Below, one piece after another: positions 34,715 through 43,106 of a DNA stretch of 64,000 nucleotides; within the stretch, counting starts at the first letter, position 1; each line of letters starts with the position of its first letter. Origin of the DNA: Lentzea pudingi (GTDB lineage: Bacteria; Actinomycetota; Actinomycetes; Mycobacteriales; Pseudonocardiaceae); NCBI RefSeq assembly GCF_014646255.1, contig NZ_BMNC01000009.1, positions 124,001-188,000 of the forward strand. Direction: 5' to 3'. The notes below the pieces were generated by a model that was given only the letters and a program-made list of their open reading frames with translations, was not told where the DNA came from and searched no databases. Made by a program: the position numbers and the translations under genes.

Positions 34715-34747
34715 GTCACGCTCAACCTAACCGCGTCCGCAAGCGCT

Positions 34748-35602
34748 TTAGACCGCGGCCTTGTTGCGCGACAACAACCGTGCCGCCACCGCCGCCGGCA
34801 GGTACATCAGCACGCCGTACACGGCGGGCGGGATCGCCATCGTCTCGTCGTTCAGCACGGTCAGCGCCAGGGTGATCGCGATGGTCGCGTTGTGGATGCC
34901 GATCTCCATCGCGCTCGCGATGGCCTGCTTGCGCTCGACGTTGAACAACCTGGGCACGTAGTAGCCGATCAGCAGGCTGAAGATGCTCAGCAGCAACGCC
35001 ACCGGGCCGAGCGTGCCGATGTTGGCGATCAGGTCCTCGTAGGCCTGCGCGATCGCGGCGATGATGACGAGCACGAGCACCACGACAGACGCGATGCGCA
35101 CCGGGTCGTTCATCTTCAACGCCCACGCCTCGAACCTGCGGCGTACCAGCATGCCGATCGCCACCGGCACCAGCACGATCGCGAACACCTGCACGAACTT
35201 CGCCGGTTGCAACCCGACCTCGGCGCTGTCCGCCATGAAGTGCGCCATGCTCAGGCCGACCACCAGCGGCAACGTGAAGACCGCGAGCACAGAGTTGATC
35301 GCGGTGAGCGTGATGTTGAGCGCGACGTCACCGCCCGCGAGGTGGCTGAAGAGGTTGGCCGACGTGCCGCCCGGCGACGCGACGAGCAGCATCATGCCGA
35401 CCGCGAGCACGCCTTTCAGTCCGAACGCGAGCACCAGCCCGAGGCAGATCGCGGGCAGGACGACCACCTGGCAGACGAGCGCGATGACCGCGGCCTTGGG
35501 GTACTTCGCGACCCTGGCGAAGTCGTCGACGGTGAGGGTGAGTCCGAGTCCGAACATCACGAGTCCCAGCGCCAGTGGCAGGAAGATCTGTACGACTAGC
35601 AC
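34748..35602 (-). CDS. Bile acid:sodium symporter (BASS) family transporter
   Basis: 284 residues with nine to ten hydrophobic helices. Family patterns ASPGGTSANLFSHLAGGDVALNITL and EIGIHNATIAITLAL (sodium-binding cross-over region) are visible. GTG 35602 has GGAGG five bases upstream. BASS proteins in bacteria import organic anions such as pantoate-like acids or bile acids with Na+. Substrate not predictable. Transcribed towards the esterase stop; about 30 bp separates the two. Confidence 0.88.
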   Translation of the reverse strand: MLVVQIFLPLALGLVMFGLGLTLTVDDFARVAKYPKAAVIALVCQVVVLPAICLGLVLAFGLKGVLAVGMMLLVASPGGTSANLFSHLAGGDVALNITLTAINSVLAVFTLPLVVGLSMAHFMADSAEVGLQPAKFVQVFAIVLVPVAIGMLVRRRFEAWALKMNDPVRIASVVVLVLVIIAAIAQAYEDLIANIGTLGPVALLLSIFSLLIGYYVPRLFNVERKQAIASAMEIGIHNATIAITLALTVLNDETMAIPPAVYGVLMYLPAAVAARLLSRNKAAV

Positions 35603-35736
35603 GGCGGCCTCCGCGGATGTCCAGCTTGTGCAGTGTGATCTGTTCGGAAGATCCTGGCGTTACGCCCGCGCCGATGGAATAGGCCAGGCGGCGGCACCGC
35701 GCCTCCTCACAGCGTTCGTGGAGGACACTGGGCACC

Positions 35737-36435
35737 GTGCAGATCGGCGTGTTCACGGCGGGTGACCTCGACCCGGCCGGCATCGTCGCCCTGGCGGTCG
35801 CGGCCGGCGAGGCGGGCCTGGACGTCTTCGCGGTCGGCGAGCACCACAACCCGCCGTACAACTCCTCCTCCCCCACCACGCTCCTCGCCCACATCGCGGC
35901 GAGGACGACGCTGCGGCTCTCCACCGCCACCACGCTCATCACCACGAACGACCCGGCCCGGCTCGCCGCCGAGTACGCGACGCTCGCCCTGCTCGCCCCC
36001 GGCCGCACGGACCTGGTCCTGGGCAGGGGCAACACCGCGAAGGTGTTCGGCTGGTTCGGCGAGGAGATCGAGTACGGCCTGCCGCTCACGATCGAGAACT
36101 ACGAGCGGCTCAGGGCCCTGTGGCCGGACCGGCCGTACGTCTGGCACGCCTGCACGCGCTCGCCCGAGATCGCCGACCTGGCGGCGGAGCACGACGACGG
36201 GCTGTTCGTGTTCGCCGGCCAGACCGAGCACGTGCGCCGGTACCGCGACCAGGCGGCGCACCCCAGGATCGGCGTGCTGGCGAACGAACTGGACGAGGGC
36301 CTCGCGCACGAACCCGACCGGCTGCTCGTGAAAGTCGGCAGCCCCGAGGACGTCGAAAAGCTAGGGTCGAGGGTGTGTTCAGCCTTGCCAAGCCGCCGCT
36401 CTTCACCAGACTCCACAAAGCACGGAACGTCCTGA
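35737..36435 (+). CDS. Short LLM-class flavin-dependent oxidoreductase
   Basis: 232 residues from GTG 35737. N-terminal half is typical: MQIGVFTAGD, VGEHHNPPYNSSSPTTLL, LSTATTLITTNDPARLAAEYATL, GRTDLVLGRGN. Usual members are about 330-350 residues; here the region between YERLRALW and VWHACTRSPEIADLAAEHDDGLFV is reduced, and the end after GSPEDVEKL is a short unrelated tail that runs 61 bp into the next gene. So it is a compact variant or partly decayed. FMN-dependent monooxygenase chemistry is expected only if the barrel remains closed. Confidence 0.7.
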   Translation: MQIGVFTAGDLDPAGIVALAVAAGEAGLDVFAVGEHHNPPYNSSSPTTLLAHIAARTTLRLSTATTLITTNDPARLAAEYATLALLAPGRTDLVLGRGNTAKVFGWFGEEIEYGLPLTIENYERLRALWPDRPYVWHACTRSPEIADLAAEHDDGLFVFAGQTEHVRRYRDQAAHPRIGVLANELDEGLAHEPDRLLVKVGSPEDVEKLGSRVCSALPSRRSSPDSTKHGTS

Positions 36436-37319
36436 TCGCCGGGGCGGGCGGCGGCTTCGACGTGTTCGCGGGCATCCCGCTCGGCGTCGCGCTGCGGAAC
36501 GAGGGCAAGCTCGTGCACTACGCGAGCCTCAGCTTCAGCGACCTCGAACGCCTCGACCTCGACGCGTGGATCGAGCCGGGGCTCGCCGCCGTCGAACCGG
36601 AGACCTCCGGCGAGGACGCCTACTTCCCCGAACGCGAGCTCGCCCGGTTCCTCGGCGACACGGTCTACGCGTTCCCGCGAACGGGCGTGCGGCCGTTGCG
36701 CAGCGCGTACCGGACGATCATCGAGAAGCATTCCATCGACGCGGTCGTGCTCGTGGACGGCGGCACGGACATCCTGCTGCGCGGCGACGAGCAGCACCTC
36801 GGCACGCCGACCGAGGACATGACGAGCCTCGCCGCCGTGGCAGGCGTCGACGGTGTCGTGAAGATCGTCACCAGCCTCGGGTTCGGCATCGACGCGCACC
36901 ACGGCGTGTGCCACGCGCACGTGCTGGAGAACCTGGCGGCGCTGGACAAGCAGGGCGCATACCTCGGCGCGTTGTCGATCCCGTCGGACAGCTTCGAGGC
37001 CCGCGCCTACACGACCGCCGTCCAGCAGGCGCAGGACGCGACCCCGTTGTCGCCCAGCATCGTGAACGGCCAGATCGCGGCGTCTCTCCGAGGCGAGTTC
37101 GGCAACGTGCGGTTCACCACGCGCACCGAGGGCAGCGAGCTGTTCGTGAACCCGTTGATGGGCGTGTACTTCAGCGTCGACCTCGACGCGCTGGCCCGTG
37201 GCGTGCACTACCTGCCGGCGCTGGAGAAGACGCGGACGGCGTTCGACGTGGCGCTCGCGATCGAGGAGTACCGCGAGTCCACCGACGAACGCCGCCCGAA
37301 GCGCGCCCTGCCTCACTGA
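36375..37319 (+). CDS. DUF1152 domain protein
   Basis: 314 residues from GTG 36375. N-terminal NVLIAGAGGGFDVFAGIPLGVAL is the Rossmann-like nucleotide loop of DUF1152; VVLVDGGTDILLRGDEQHLGTP and VKIVTSLGFGID are further conserved segments. Function of the family is not established. It starts inside the terminal part of the LLM oxidoreductase gene. Its stop overlaps the MFS gene stop on the other strand by seven bases. Confidence 0.85.
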   Translation: MFSLAKPPLFTRLHKARNVLIAGAGGGFDVFAGIPLGVALRNEGKLVHYASLSFSDLERLDLDAWIEPGLAAVEPETSGEDAYFPERELARFLGDTVYAFPRTGVRPLRSAYRTIIEKHSIDAVVLVDGGTDILLRGDEQHLGTPTEDMTSLAAVAGVDGVVKIVTSLGFGIDAHHGVCHAHVLENLAALDKQGAYLGALSIPSDSFEARAYTTAVQQAQDATPLSPSIVNGQIAASLRGEFGNVRFTTRTEGSELFVNPLMGVYFSVDLDALARGVHYLPALEKTRTAFDVALAIEEYRESTDERRPKRALPH

Positions 37320-38332
37320 CGGCGCCAGATCACCAGCGCCACCACGAGAACCATCACGCCGATGGCGACGGCCGAGCCCAGCACCCACAGTCCGTAGATC
37401 GCGAACGCCACGAACTCCGAGCCGATCGCGGCCACGGACGTGACGGTCGCACGCGCGTCGGACTCGATCCGGTGCTGGAGCTCGGTCTCCACGTGCACCA
37501 GCACGAATCGGTACAGGCCGTAGAACAGTCCCAGCAGGACGATCGCCGCCGGAACCGCCAGCCACGCCGCCGCGATCAGCAGCACGCCCGAGGCGAACAG
37601 CACCCAGCCCCGGAACGGCAGCCGCCCGCCGAGCGAGGCACCGGCGGCGCCCATCAGCGGCACCCCGATCGTCGCCATCGGCACCCACACCGTCGGCACG
37701 TGCCAGTCCTGCGCCAGCAGCGTGAAGTACTCCTCGAACGCGTCGATCGCGTACACCAGGGCCACTGCCAGCACAGCGCGCCTGATCGGGATGGACGCCC
37801 GCAGGCCGGTCTTCAACGTCGCGAGGTAGCCGAGTTCGTCGTCGTCCTCGTCACCGCGTTCCGGTTCGGGGAACCGCAGCGCGATCACGGACGACGCCAG
37901 CAACACCGCGACGGACACCCAGCCCGCCAGCTCGTAACCGCCGTGGGAGAACAGCACGGTGGCGACGACGGCGACCGGCACCTGCGAGATCAGCTCGATG
38001 GTGTCGACGCGCGCGTTGAGGCGCCCGTACTGGTCCTCGTCGCCGTTGGCCGCGAGCCCGTCGTAGACGAGGGCCTCGAACGAGCCGGACTGCAGCGTGC
38101 CGCCGAGACCCCACAGCACGAACCCGGCCGCGAATCCCCAGAACGACGGGAACAGCACCCAGGCCGCGTGCCCGAGTGCCTGCAGCACACCGGAAGCGAC
38201 CAGGCAGCTCCGCCGCGAGAACCGGTCCGCCAGCGCACCCGACGGCACTTCGAACACGACCGAGGTCAGCGACCAGATCGCGAGCAGCACCGAGATGGAG
38301 GCGTCCGACAGCCCGCTGTCGGCGAAGAGCAA
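37313..38332 (-). CDS. MFS transporter with damaged 5' end
   Basis: From TTG 38332, 339 residues and about eleven hydrophobic helices; GALADRFSRRSCLVASG is the MFS loop 2-3 motif. The frame upstream encodes LVPIYALYA-type first-helix sequence, so the natural start is earlier. ATG 38428 is in frame but followed by TGA at 38413-38411, five codons later. Without it, the only starts are a CTG at 38359 or TTG 38332, which would delete part of helix 1. So function is doubtful. Substrate unknown; loop GDEDDDELG is acidic. Confidence 0.75.
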   Translation of the reverse strand: MLFADSGLSDASISVLLAIWSLTSVVFEVPSGALADRFSRRSCLVASGVLQALGHAAWVLFPSFWGFAAGFVLWGLGGTLQSGSFEALVYDGLAANGDEDQYGRLNARVDTIELISQVPVAVVATVLFSHGGYELAGWVSVAVLLASSVIALRFPEPERGDEDDDELGYLATLKTGLRASIPIRRAVLAVALVYAIDAFEEYFTLLAQDWHVPTVWVPMATIGVPLMGAAGASLGGRLPFRGWVLFASGVLLIAAAWLAVPAAIVLLGLFYGLYRFVLVHVETELQHRIESDARATVTSVAAIGSEFVAFAIYGLWVLGSAVAIGVMVLVVALVIWRRQ

Positions 38333-38439
38333 CGCGTACAGCGCGTAGATCGGGACCAGGTGCGAACACCACGCCCACGCCGTCGCGGTTCGGGATAGAT
38401 CAGTTGAAGATCAATGTCGTCGTCGCATGGCACAAGAGT

Positions 38440-38478
38440 AAGCCGCCAGCGCCACCGATTAAATGGCGCTGACGGCTT
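38440..38478 (-). terminator. Terminator after the chitinase gene
   Basis: 15-base arms (AAGCCGTCAGCGCCA and TGGCGCTGGCGGCTT read on the minus strand) with a single mismatched pair around a nine-base A/T-containing loop, 25 bp downstream of the chitinase stop, followed by TTACTCTTG. It separates the chitinase from the MFS gene. Confidence 0.8.
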
Positions 38479-38503
38479 GTAGTCGATCAGGAACTCGTTG
38501 TGA

Positions 38504-39838
38504 TCAGAAGCCGGCGGTGATCTTCGTGAAGGCGAGCTCGGCCTGCTCGATGCCGGAGCAGCTCGCGGACACCTGGCCGTCGCAGCCGCCGCGGTCGCGG
38601 TTGACCGACCAGAAGGCCAGTCGCCCGAGGCCGTTGGACTTCGACCAGTCGCGGATCGCGGTCCAGTCGTCGACCGTGGTCAGCTCCCGCTGGTCCGACA
38701 GGCCGTTCATGCCCGAGATGCCGACGTGCTTGAACGCCTCGGCGTCGCTCCAGCCGAAGGTCGACTTGAGCTTGTCCTTCAGCCCCGTGGCCGCGCCGAT
38801 GGTGTCCTGGCGGATGTTGGAGCTGCCGAAGTCGAACGGCATGAGCGTGAACACGTCGATGTTCGCGTTCAGCGCCTTGGCCTGGTCGATCAGCCGGTTG
38901 CCGTAGAAGTTCGGGCCGGTGGTCGAGGTGCCGAAGGTGACGATCGTCTGGACACCGGGGTTGTTCTGCTTGACGATCTTCAGAGCCGTGATGATCCGGT
39001 CCTGCACGACGGCGTTCTCGAACTCGTCGGTGTTCTCGATGTCGATGTCGATCGCCTTGAGCCCGTAGGCGTCGATGACCTGCTGGTACGCACCGGCCAG
39101 CGCCTCGGGGGTCGAGCAGTTCGGGCCGAGCTTGTTGCCGCTCCAGCCACCGAACGACGGCACGATGTCACCACCGGCCGCGCGGATCGCGTTGATCGTC
39201 TGCTGGTCGGCGCCACCGGTCAGCGGACGCTGGCCGTCCCACGACGGGGTGCAGCCACCGCTCGACAGGATGAACGCGAGGGTGAACCACTTGACGCCGG
39301 TCTGGCGCATGACGTCGGTGGCGCTTTGCGGGTTGCCCCAGCCCAGGTAGAGGTAGGGCGCGCCGCGGCCGTTGCCGGGCAACGGCGGGTTCGACGTCGT
39401 CGTCGTGGTGGTGGTCGTGGTCGTCGTCGGCGGGTTGCCGGTGCCGTCGCACGAACCACCGTTGACCTTGCAGTTCGACGGGGTCGCGCCGGAGCCCTTG
39501 ACGGTGAAGCCGAAGCTCACCGAGCCGCCGACGGGAACACTGCCGTTCCAGGTGTTGCGGACGGTGATGTTCTGACCGTTCGCCCCGTAGCTGCCGTCCC
39601 ACAGCGACGCGATCGACTGCCCGCCCGGGAGCGTGAACTCGACGGTCCACGACGTGAGCGCGGACCCGCCGCTGTTGGAGATCGTGTACTTGGCCTCGTA
39701 ACCGCTGCCCCAGTCCGAGGTCTTGGTGAACGCCGCCGTCACGCCCGATGCGCCACTCGCGGGCGCGGCGACAACGCCTCCGACCACAGTGGCTATCGCC
39801 AGACCGAGGGTCAGGATCTGCCAGCGAAACTTCTTCAT
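38504..39838 (-). CDS. Secreted chitinase, CBM2 plus GH18
   Basis: 444 residues. Signal peptide (1-30), CBM2-type cellulose/chitin-binding domain (31-130: AFTKTSDWGSGYEAKYTISN and NTWNGSVPVGGSVSFGF), a Thr-rich linker (TTTTTTTTTTT), and a GH18 domain (155-444) with the catalytic motif AIDIDIENTDEF, in which Glu is the acid/base residue, plus LGWGNPQSATDV and TLMPFDFG. Degrades chitin outside the cell. A DasR-like box lies 45 bp upstream and a terminator follows. Confidence 0.93.
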   Translation of the reverse strand: MKKFRWQILTLGLAIATVVGGVVAAPASGASGVTAAFTKTSDWGSGYEAKYTISNSGGSALTSWTVEFTLPGGQSIASLWDGSYGANGQNITVRNTWNGSVPVGGSVSFGFTVKGSGATPSNCKVNGGSCDGTGNPPTTTTTTTTTTTSNPPLPGNGRGAPYLYLGWGNPQSATDVMRQTGVKWFTLAFILSSGGCTPSWDGQRPLTGGADQQTINAIRAAGGDIVPSFGGWSGNKLGPNCSTPEALAGAYQQVIDAYGLKAIDIDIENTDEFENAVVQDRIITALKIVKQNNPGVQTIVTFGTSTTGPNFYGNRLIDQAKALNANIDVFTLMPFDFGSSNIRQDTIGAATGLKDKLKSTFGWSDAEAFKHVGISGMNGLSDQRELTTVDDWTAIRDWSKSNGLGRLAFWSVNRDRGGCDGQVSASCSGIEQAELAFTKITAGF

Positions 39839-40199
39839 GGTGCTCCGTTCACGTGCAGGGGAACGTGATGGCAGGCACGTTAACTGGTCTAAACCACCTG
39901 TTCAAGGGGATGAACCGGACATCGTTCGCGCTCGTCAGGACGTTGCGAGGGAACGCTCTCACGCTCGGTCCACTTGACACTGTTGTCAGGTGACCACTGA
40001 CGGAAGTCGTTGACGTGGGAGAAACCGGTACCGCGACCGGGAGGCGCCTGCTTGCGCTGCGAGCAGATGGATGGTCACGACATCGCTCGCCTCACGGCCA
40101 CTTCCGGTCTCGATCCGGACATTCAGGCAACGCATACCGCGTATCGCGTCCAATTGGCTCCAACGCGGTCCTCACGGGACGGTCGTCGCGCCTGCGCCC
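39839..40199. other. Intergenic region upstream of chitinase gene, 361 bp
   Basis: Holds the chitinase promoter region with the DasR-like box at 39883-39898. The remainder, to the end of the small membrane protein gene at 40200 on the same strand, shows no credible gene, RNA or inverted repeat. Short open frames here have no recognisable protein features. Confidence 0.5.
39883..39898. promoter_or_regulatory. DasR-responsive element (dre-like)
   Basis: ACTGGTCTAAACCACC matches the dre palindrome, whose core is TGGTCTAGACCA, with one change in the core (TGGTCTAAACCA). DasR is the GntR-family repressor that releases chitin and N-acetylglucosamine genes when GlcN-6-P accumulates. Its position 45 bp before the chitinase start fits direct repression. 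DasR itself is not in the window. Confidence 0.75.
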
Positions 40200-40517
40200 T
40201 CACAGCACGCTGGTGCGCTCCACCCGTTCCCGATCCCGCTCCTCCAGCAACTGCAACAGCGCATAGGTCGTCTGCCGCTGCTCCTCCAGCAGCTTCGTCA
40301 GCCACGACCCGAAGTACAGAAACCCACCGACCCCGATCAGCCCGACGCCCAGGATCCCGCCCGACACGACGTACGGGATCTGCTCGAACGTGTAGCCGGT
40401 GTGCGCGACACCCCACCAGGCGAACAGGATCGCCGCGATGCCCGCGGTCATCAGCATCGTGCCCGCGAGGCCGAGTCCGCTGCGCATCCTGGCGCGGCGC
40501 CGGTCCTGGATCGTCAT
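40200..40517 (-). CDS. Small two-helix membrane protein, unrecognised
   Basis: 105 residues from ATG 40517, overlapping the stop of the exported protein gene. Basic N-terminus (MTIQDRRRARMRSG), two hydrophobic helices (about 15-40 and 48-70) and a charged cytoplasmic tail rich in Glu/Arg (LLEEQRQTTYALLQLLEERD) that looks coiled coil. Last member of the Liv-type operon. Function unknown; a helper or assembly partner of the transporter is possible. Confidence 0.7.
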   Translation of the reverse strand: MTIQDRRRARMRSGLGLAGTMLMTAGIAAILFAWWGVAHTGYTFEQIPYVVSGGILGVGLIGVGGFLYFGSWLTKLLEEQRQTTYALLQLLEERDRERVERTSVL

Positions 40518-41767
40518 GGGTTCACCCGCAGGTCGGGGACACCGGTGGGGTGCCCGGAGGGACAGGGGGCGCCGCCCAGCAGGAACGTGCCGAACGACCT
40601 CATGCCGAACGCTCCCGCCGCGGCCACCCCGAGGCCGGTGAGCACCAGCAGTGCCGGTACGCCGGGGAAGTCGAGCAGCGAACGGGGTTTGGCGCGGGCC
40701 GAGGCGACCGGGGTGACGGACTTCGACGGCGGGGTCACGCCCGCGACCGGAGGCACACCGCCCGGTGCGGGTGGTGGCGCGTCGGCGACCGGGGGCACGG
40801 GGGCGACCGGGGCCGGTGCGTCGGGCGGGGTCAGGGGTGCTGCGGCGGAAGCGTTTGCGGCGGCCTCGGTGTCGCCGACGACCACGACCATCTTGCGCAG
40901 CGGGTTGAGCAGCGGCACGAGTTCCTTGGGCAGCAGCGGGGCCACGATGCCGTCCAGGATGCCGCCGAGGCCGAGCTTCGTGCGCAACGCCAGCACGTCG
41001 ACGGTCAGGGTGAGGCCGCGACTGCTCGATGTCGCCGCCGCGCCTTCGAGCTTCGTCGTGGCCGTGGGCCAGGCGAGGGTGACTCCCAGTGGTTCCAACG
41101 CCTTCAGCAAGCCGTGCGGTGGCGCGTCCGGGGCCTTGACCGGGAACCTCTGGCCCAGCACGGTGAACTCGGCGACCGAGAACGTGCTGGTGCCGCTGCC
41201 CTTGCCGCCGTCGCTCACGGCGACGGACTCGAACTTCACGCCCGACATCACGACCAGCCCCGCCAGCACCGAGATCGTCTGCGCGGACGTGACGGCCACC
41301 GACCTGACCTCCGTGGCGCCGACCGAGCTGACGCTGCTGGACGACAGGCCGTCGGCGGTCAGCAGGAACGGCACCTCCTGCTTCGCGCCCGCGTGGGACT
41401 CGGCCTTCGCGGCACCGGCCGCGGCGCGCATCCCAGGCTGCTGCTGGTCGGCCGGGCCGCCGGGGTGCGCCGCGCCGGCCTGCACCGGGTAGGGGAACCC
41501 GAGCAGCTGCGGCAGGCCGGTGCCGACGGCCGCGCCCGGCCACAGCGAGCTGGCGAGCGAGCGGCCGATCGGGCCGGAGCCCAGTTCGGTCTGGGTGTAG
41601 GAGAGGTGCACCTCGCCCTGCGGTTCGGCCGGCACCGGGATCAGGTCGGTGTGCAGCAGCACCGACACCGGCGCGGCGCGGGCGGTCAGCGTGAAGCCTC
41701 CGATGTCCGCAGCCCTCGCGGGTGCCGGGGACAGCAGGAGGAGCAGCAGGACGAGCGCGTACCTCAT
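40514..41767 (-). CDS. Exported, membrane-anchored protein in Liv-type operon, unrecognised
   Basis: 417 residues. Signal peptide MRYALVLLLLLLSPAPARA; beta-rich first half with LTVDVLALRTKLGL type strands; a Pro/Ala-rich linker (about 305-345); then a hydrophobic helix (about 368-390) and a 25-residue tail with Cys. No family recognised. It overlaps the LivF gene by four bases and the small membrane gene by four, so it is part of the import operon. An outer-surface substrate-capturing or complex-stabilising role is plausible, not shown. Confidence 0.7.
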   Translation of the reverse strand: MRYALVLLLLLLSPAPARAADIGGFTLTARAAPVSVLLHTDLIPVPAEPQGEVHLSYTQTELGSGPIGRSLASSLWPGAAVGTGLPQLLGFPYPVQAGAAHPGGPADQQQPGMRAAAGAAKAESHAGAKQEVPFLLTADGLSSSSVSSVGATEVRSVAVTSAQTISVLAGLVVMSGVKFESVAVSDGGKGSGTSTFSVAEFTVLGQRFPVKAPDAPPHGLLKALEPLGVTLAWPTATTKLEGAAATSSSRGLTLTVDVLALRTKLGLGGILDGIVAPLLPKELVPLLNPLRKMVVVVGDTEAAANASAAAPLTPPDAPAPVAPVPPVADAPPPAPGGVPPVAGVTPPSKSVTPVASARAKPRSLLDFPGVPALLVLTGLGVAAAGAFGMRSFGTFLLGGAPCPSGHPTGVPDLRVNP

Positions 41768-42417
41768 GACGTCCCTCCGAAGTAGACGGTGGCCAGGTCG
41801 TCGTCCGCCGAGATCTCGCCGTGCGTCATGACGACGACCTGGTCGGCGACGGCCGAGGCGGTCTCGGCGAACTGCTCGACGATCAGCATCGTGACGCCGG
41901 ACCGCGCCAGCTCCCCCACGACCTCGTACAGCTCGGCGACGATGACCGGGGCGAGGCCCATCGAGAGCTCGTCGATCACGAGCACGGCCGGGTCGGTGAT
42001 CAGCGCGCGGGAGAACGCGAGCATCTGCTGCTCGCCGCCGGACATCGAGCCCGCGAGCTGCTTCTGCCGTGCCCCGAGCTTCGGGAAGCGGTCGTAGACG
42101 ACACCGGCGTCACCGCGCATGAGCCTCAGGTTCTCCGCGACGGTCAGGTTCGGGAAGATCGCGCGGCCCTCCGGGATCACGCACAGGCCGGCGCGGGCGA
42201 GCTCGTCGGGCGCGGCGTCGTTGACGTGCACGCCGCCGAGGTGGACGTGGCCGGAGGTGGCCCTGATCTGTCCACTGAGGACCTTGACCAGCGTCGACTT
42301 GCCGGCGCCGTTCGGGCCGAGCAACGCGGTGACGGTGCCGCGCGGCACGTTCAGCGAGACCCCGCGCAGCACCTCGATGCGGCCGTAGCCGGCGTGGACG
42401 TCCTTCAGGTCGATCAT
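41764..42417 (-). CDS. Liv-type ABC transporter ATPase, LivF subunit
   Basis: 217 residues from ATG 42417 overlapping the LivG stop. Walker A LLGPNGAGKSTLVKVL, signature SMSGGEQQMLAFSRALI, Walker B VLVIDELSMGLAPVIV (Glu present) and the LivF family end. One of two different ATPases in the complex. Substrate is set by the substrate-binding protein and permease, not by this gene. Confidence 0.92.
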   Translation of the reverse strand: MIDLKDVHAGYGRIEVLRGVSLNVPRGTVTALLGPNGAGKSTLVKVLSGQIRATSGHVHLGGVHVNDAAPDELARAGLCVIPEGRAIFPNLTVAENLRLMRGDAGVVYDRFPKLGARQKQLAGSMSGGEQQMLAFSRALITDPAVLVIDELSMGLAPVIVAELYEVVGELARSGVTMLIVEQFAETASAVADQVVVMTHGEISADDDLATVYFGGTS

Positions 42418-43106
42418 CCGAGGTACGCCTCCCGGACTCCCTCGTGCGCACGGACAGCGTCGGGCGTGCCGGAGACCAGCAGCCGTCCCAGGTTCAGCAC
42501 GTGCACGCGGTCGCAGTACCCCATCACCAGGTCCATGTCGTGCTCGACCAGCACGACCGAGCGGCCCTCCGCGCTCAGCTGCCGCAGCAGCTCGCCGAAC
42601 GCGTCGGTCTCGGCGCGGTCGAGGCCGGACGACGGTTCGTCGAGCAGCAGCAGCGACGGGTCGGTGGCGAGCGCGCGGGCCAGTTCCAGCAGCCGTGCGG
42701 CGCCCGTGGGCACGGTGTCGGCCTGGTTGCCCGCGAAGTCCGCGATCCCGACGCGGCCGAGCAGTTCGTCGGCGAGCTTCACGGACCGGCGCCGGCTTTC
42801 CAGCGCCACCACGACGTTCTCCCAGACCGTCAGCGACCCGAACACCTCGAGCCGCTGGAACGTCCGCGCGACGCCGAGCCTGGACCGCTGGTGCGGTCCC
42901 TTGGCGGTGATGTCGAGATCGTCGAGCACCACCCGTCCGGCGGTCGGCTTGCGCAGCCCGCTGATCACGTCGAACAACGTCGTCTTGCCCGCGCCGTTGG
43001 GCCCGATCAGCCCGGTGACGCCGGGTTCGACGGTGAGCGTCACGTCGTCGACCGCGGTCACCTCGCCGAAGCGGACCGTCACGCCCTCCACCCGCAACGT
43101 GCTCAT
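42414..43106 (-). CDS. Liv-type ABC transporter ATPase, LivG subunit
   Basis: 230 residues from ATG 43106, overlapping the permease stop. Walker A LIGPNGAGKTTLFDVI, signature VPTGAARLLELARAL (usual LSGGxQ replaced by PTGAARL), Walker B LLLLDEPSSGLD, switch His in LVEHDMDLVMGYCD, and a C-terminus HEGVREAYLG as in LivG. The signature change is common in this branch. Confidence 0.92.
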   Translation of the reverse strand: MSTLRVEGVTVRFGEVTAVDDVTLTVEPGVTGLIGPNGAGKTTLFDVISGLRKPTAGRVVLDDLDITAKGPHQRSRLGVARTFQRLEVFGSLTVWENVVVALESRRRSVKLADELLGRVGIADFAGNQADTVPTGAARLLELARALATDPSLLLLDEPSSGLDRAETDAFGELLRQLSAEGRSVVLVEHDMDLVMGYCDRVHVLNLGRLLVSGTPDAVRAHEGVREAYLG

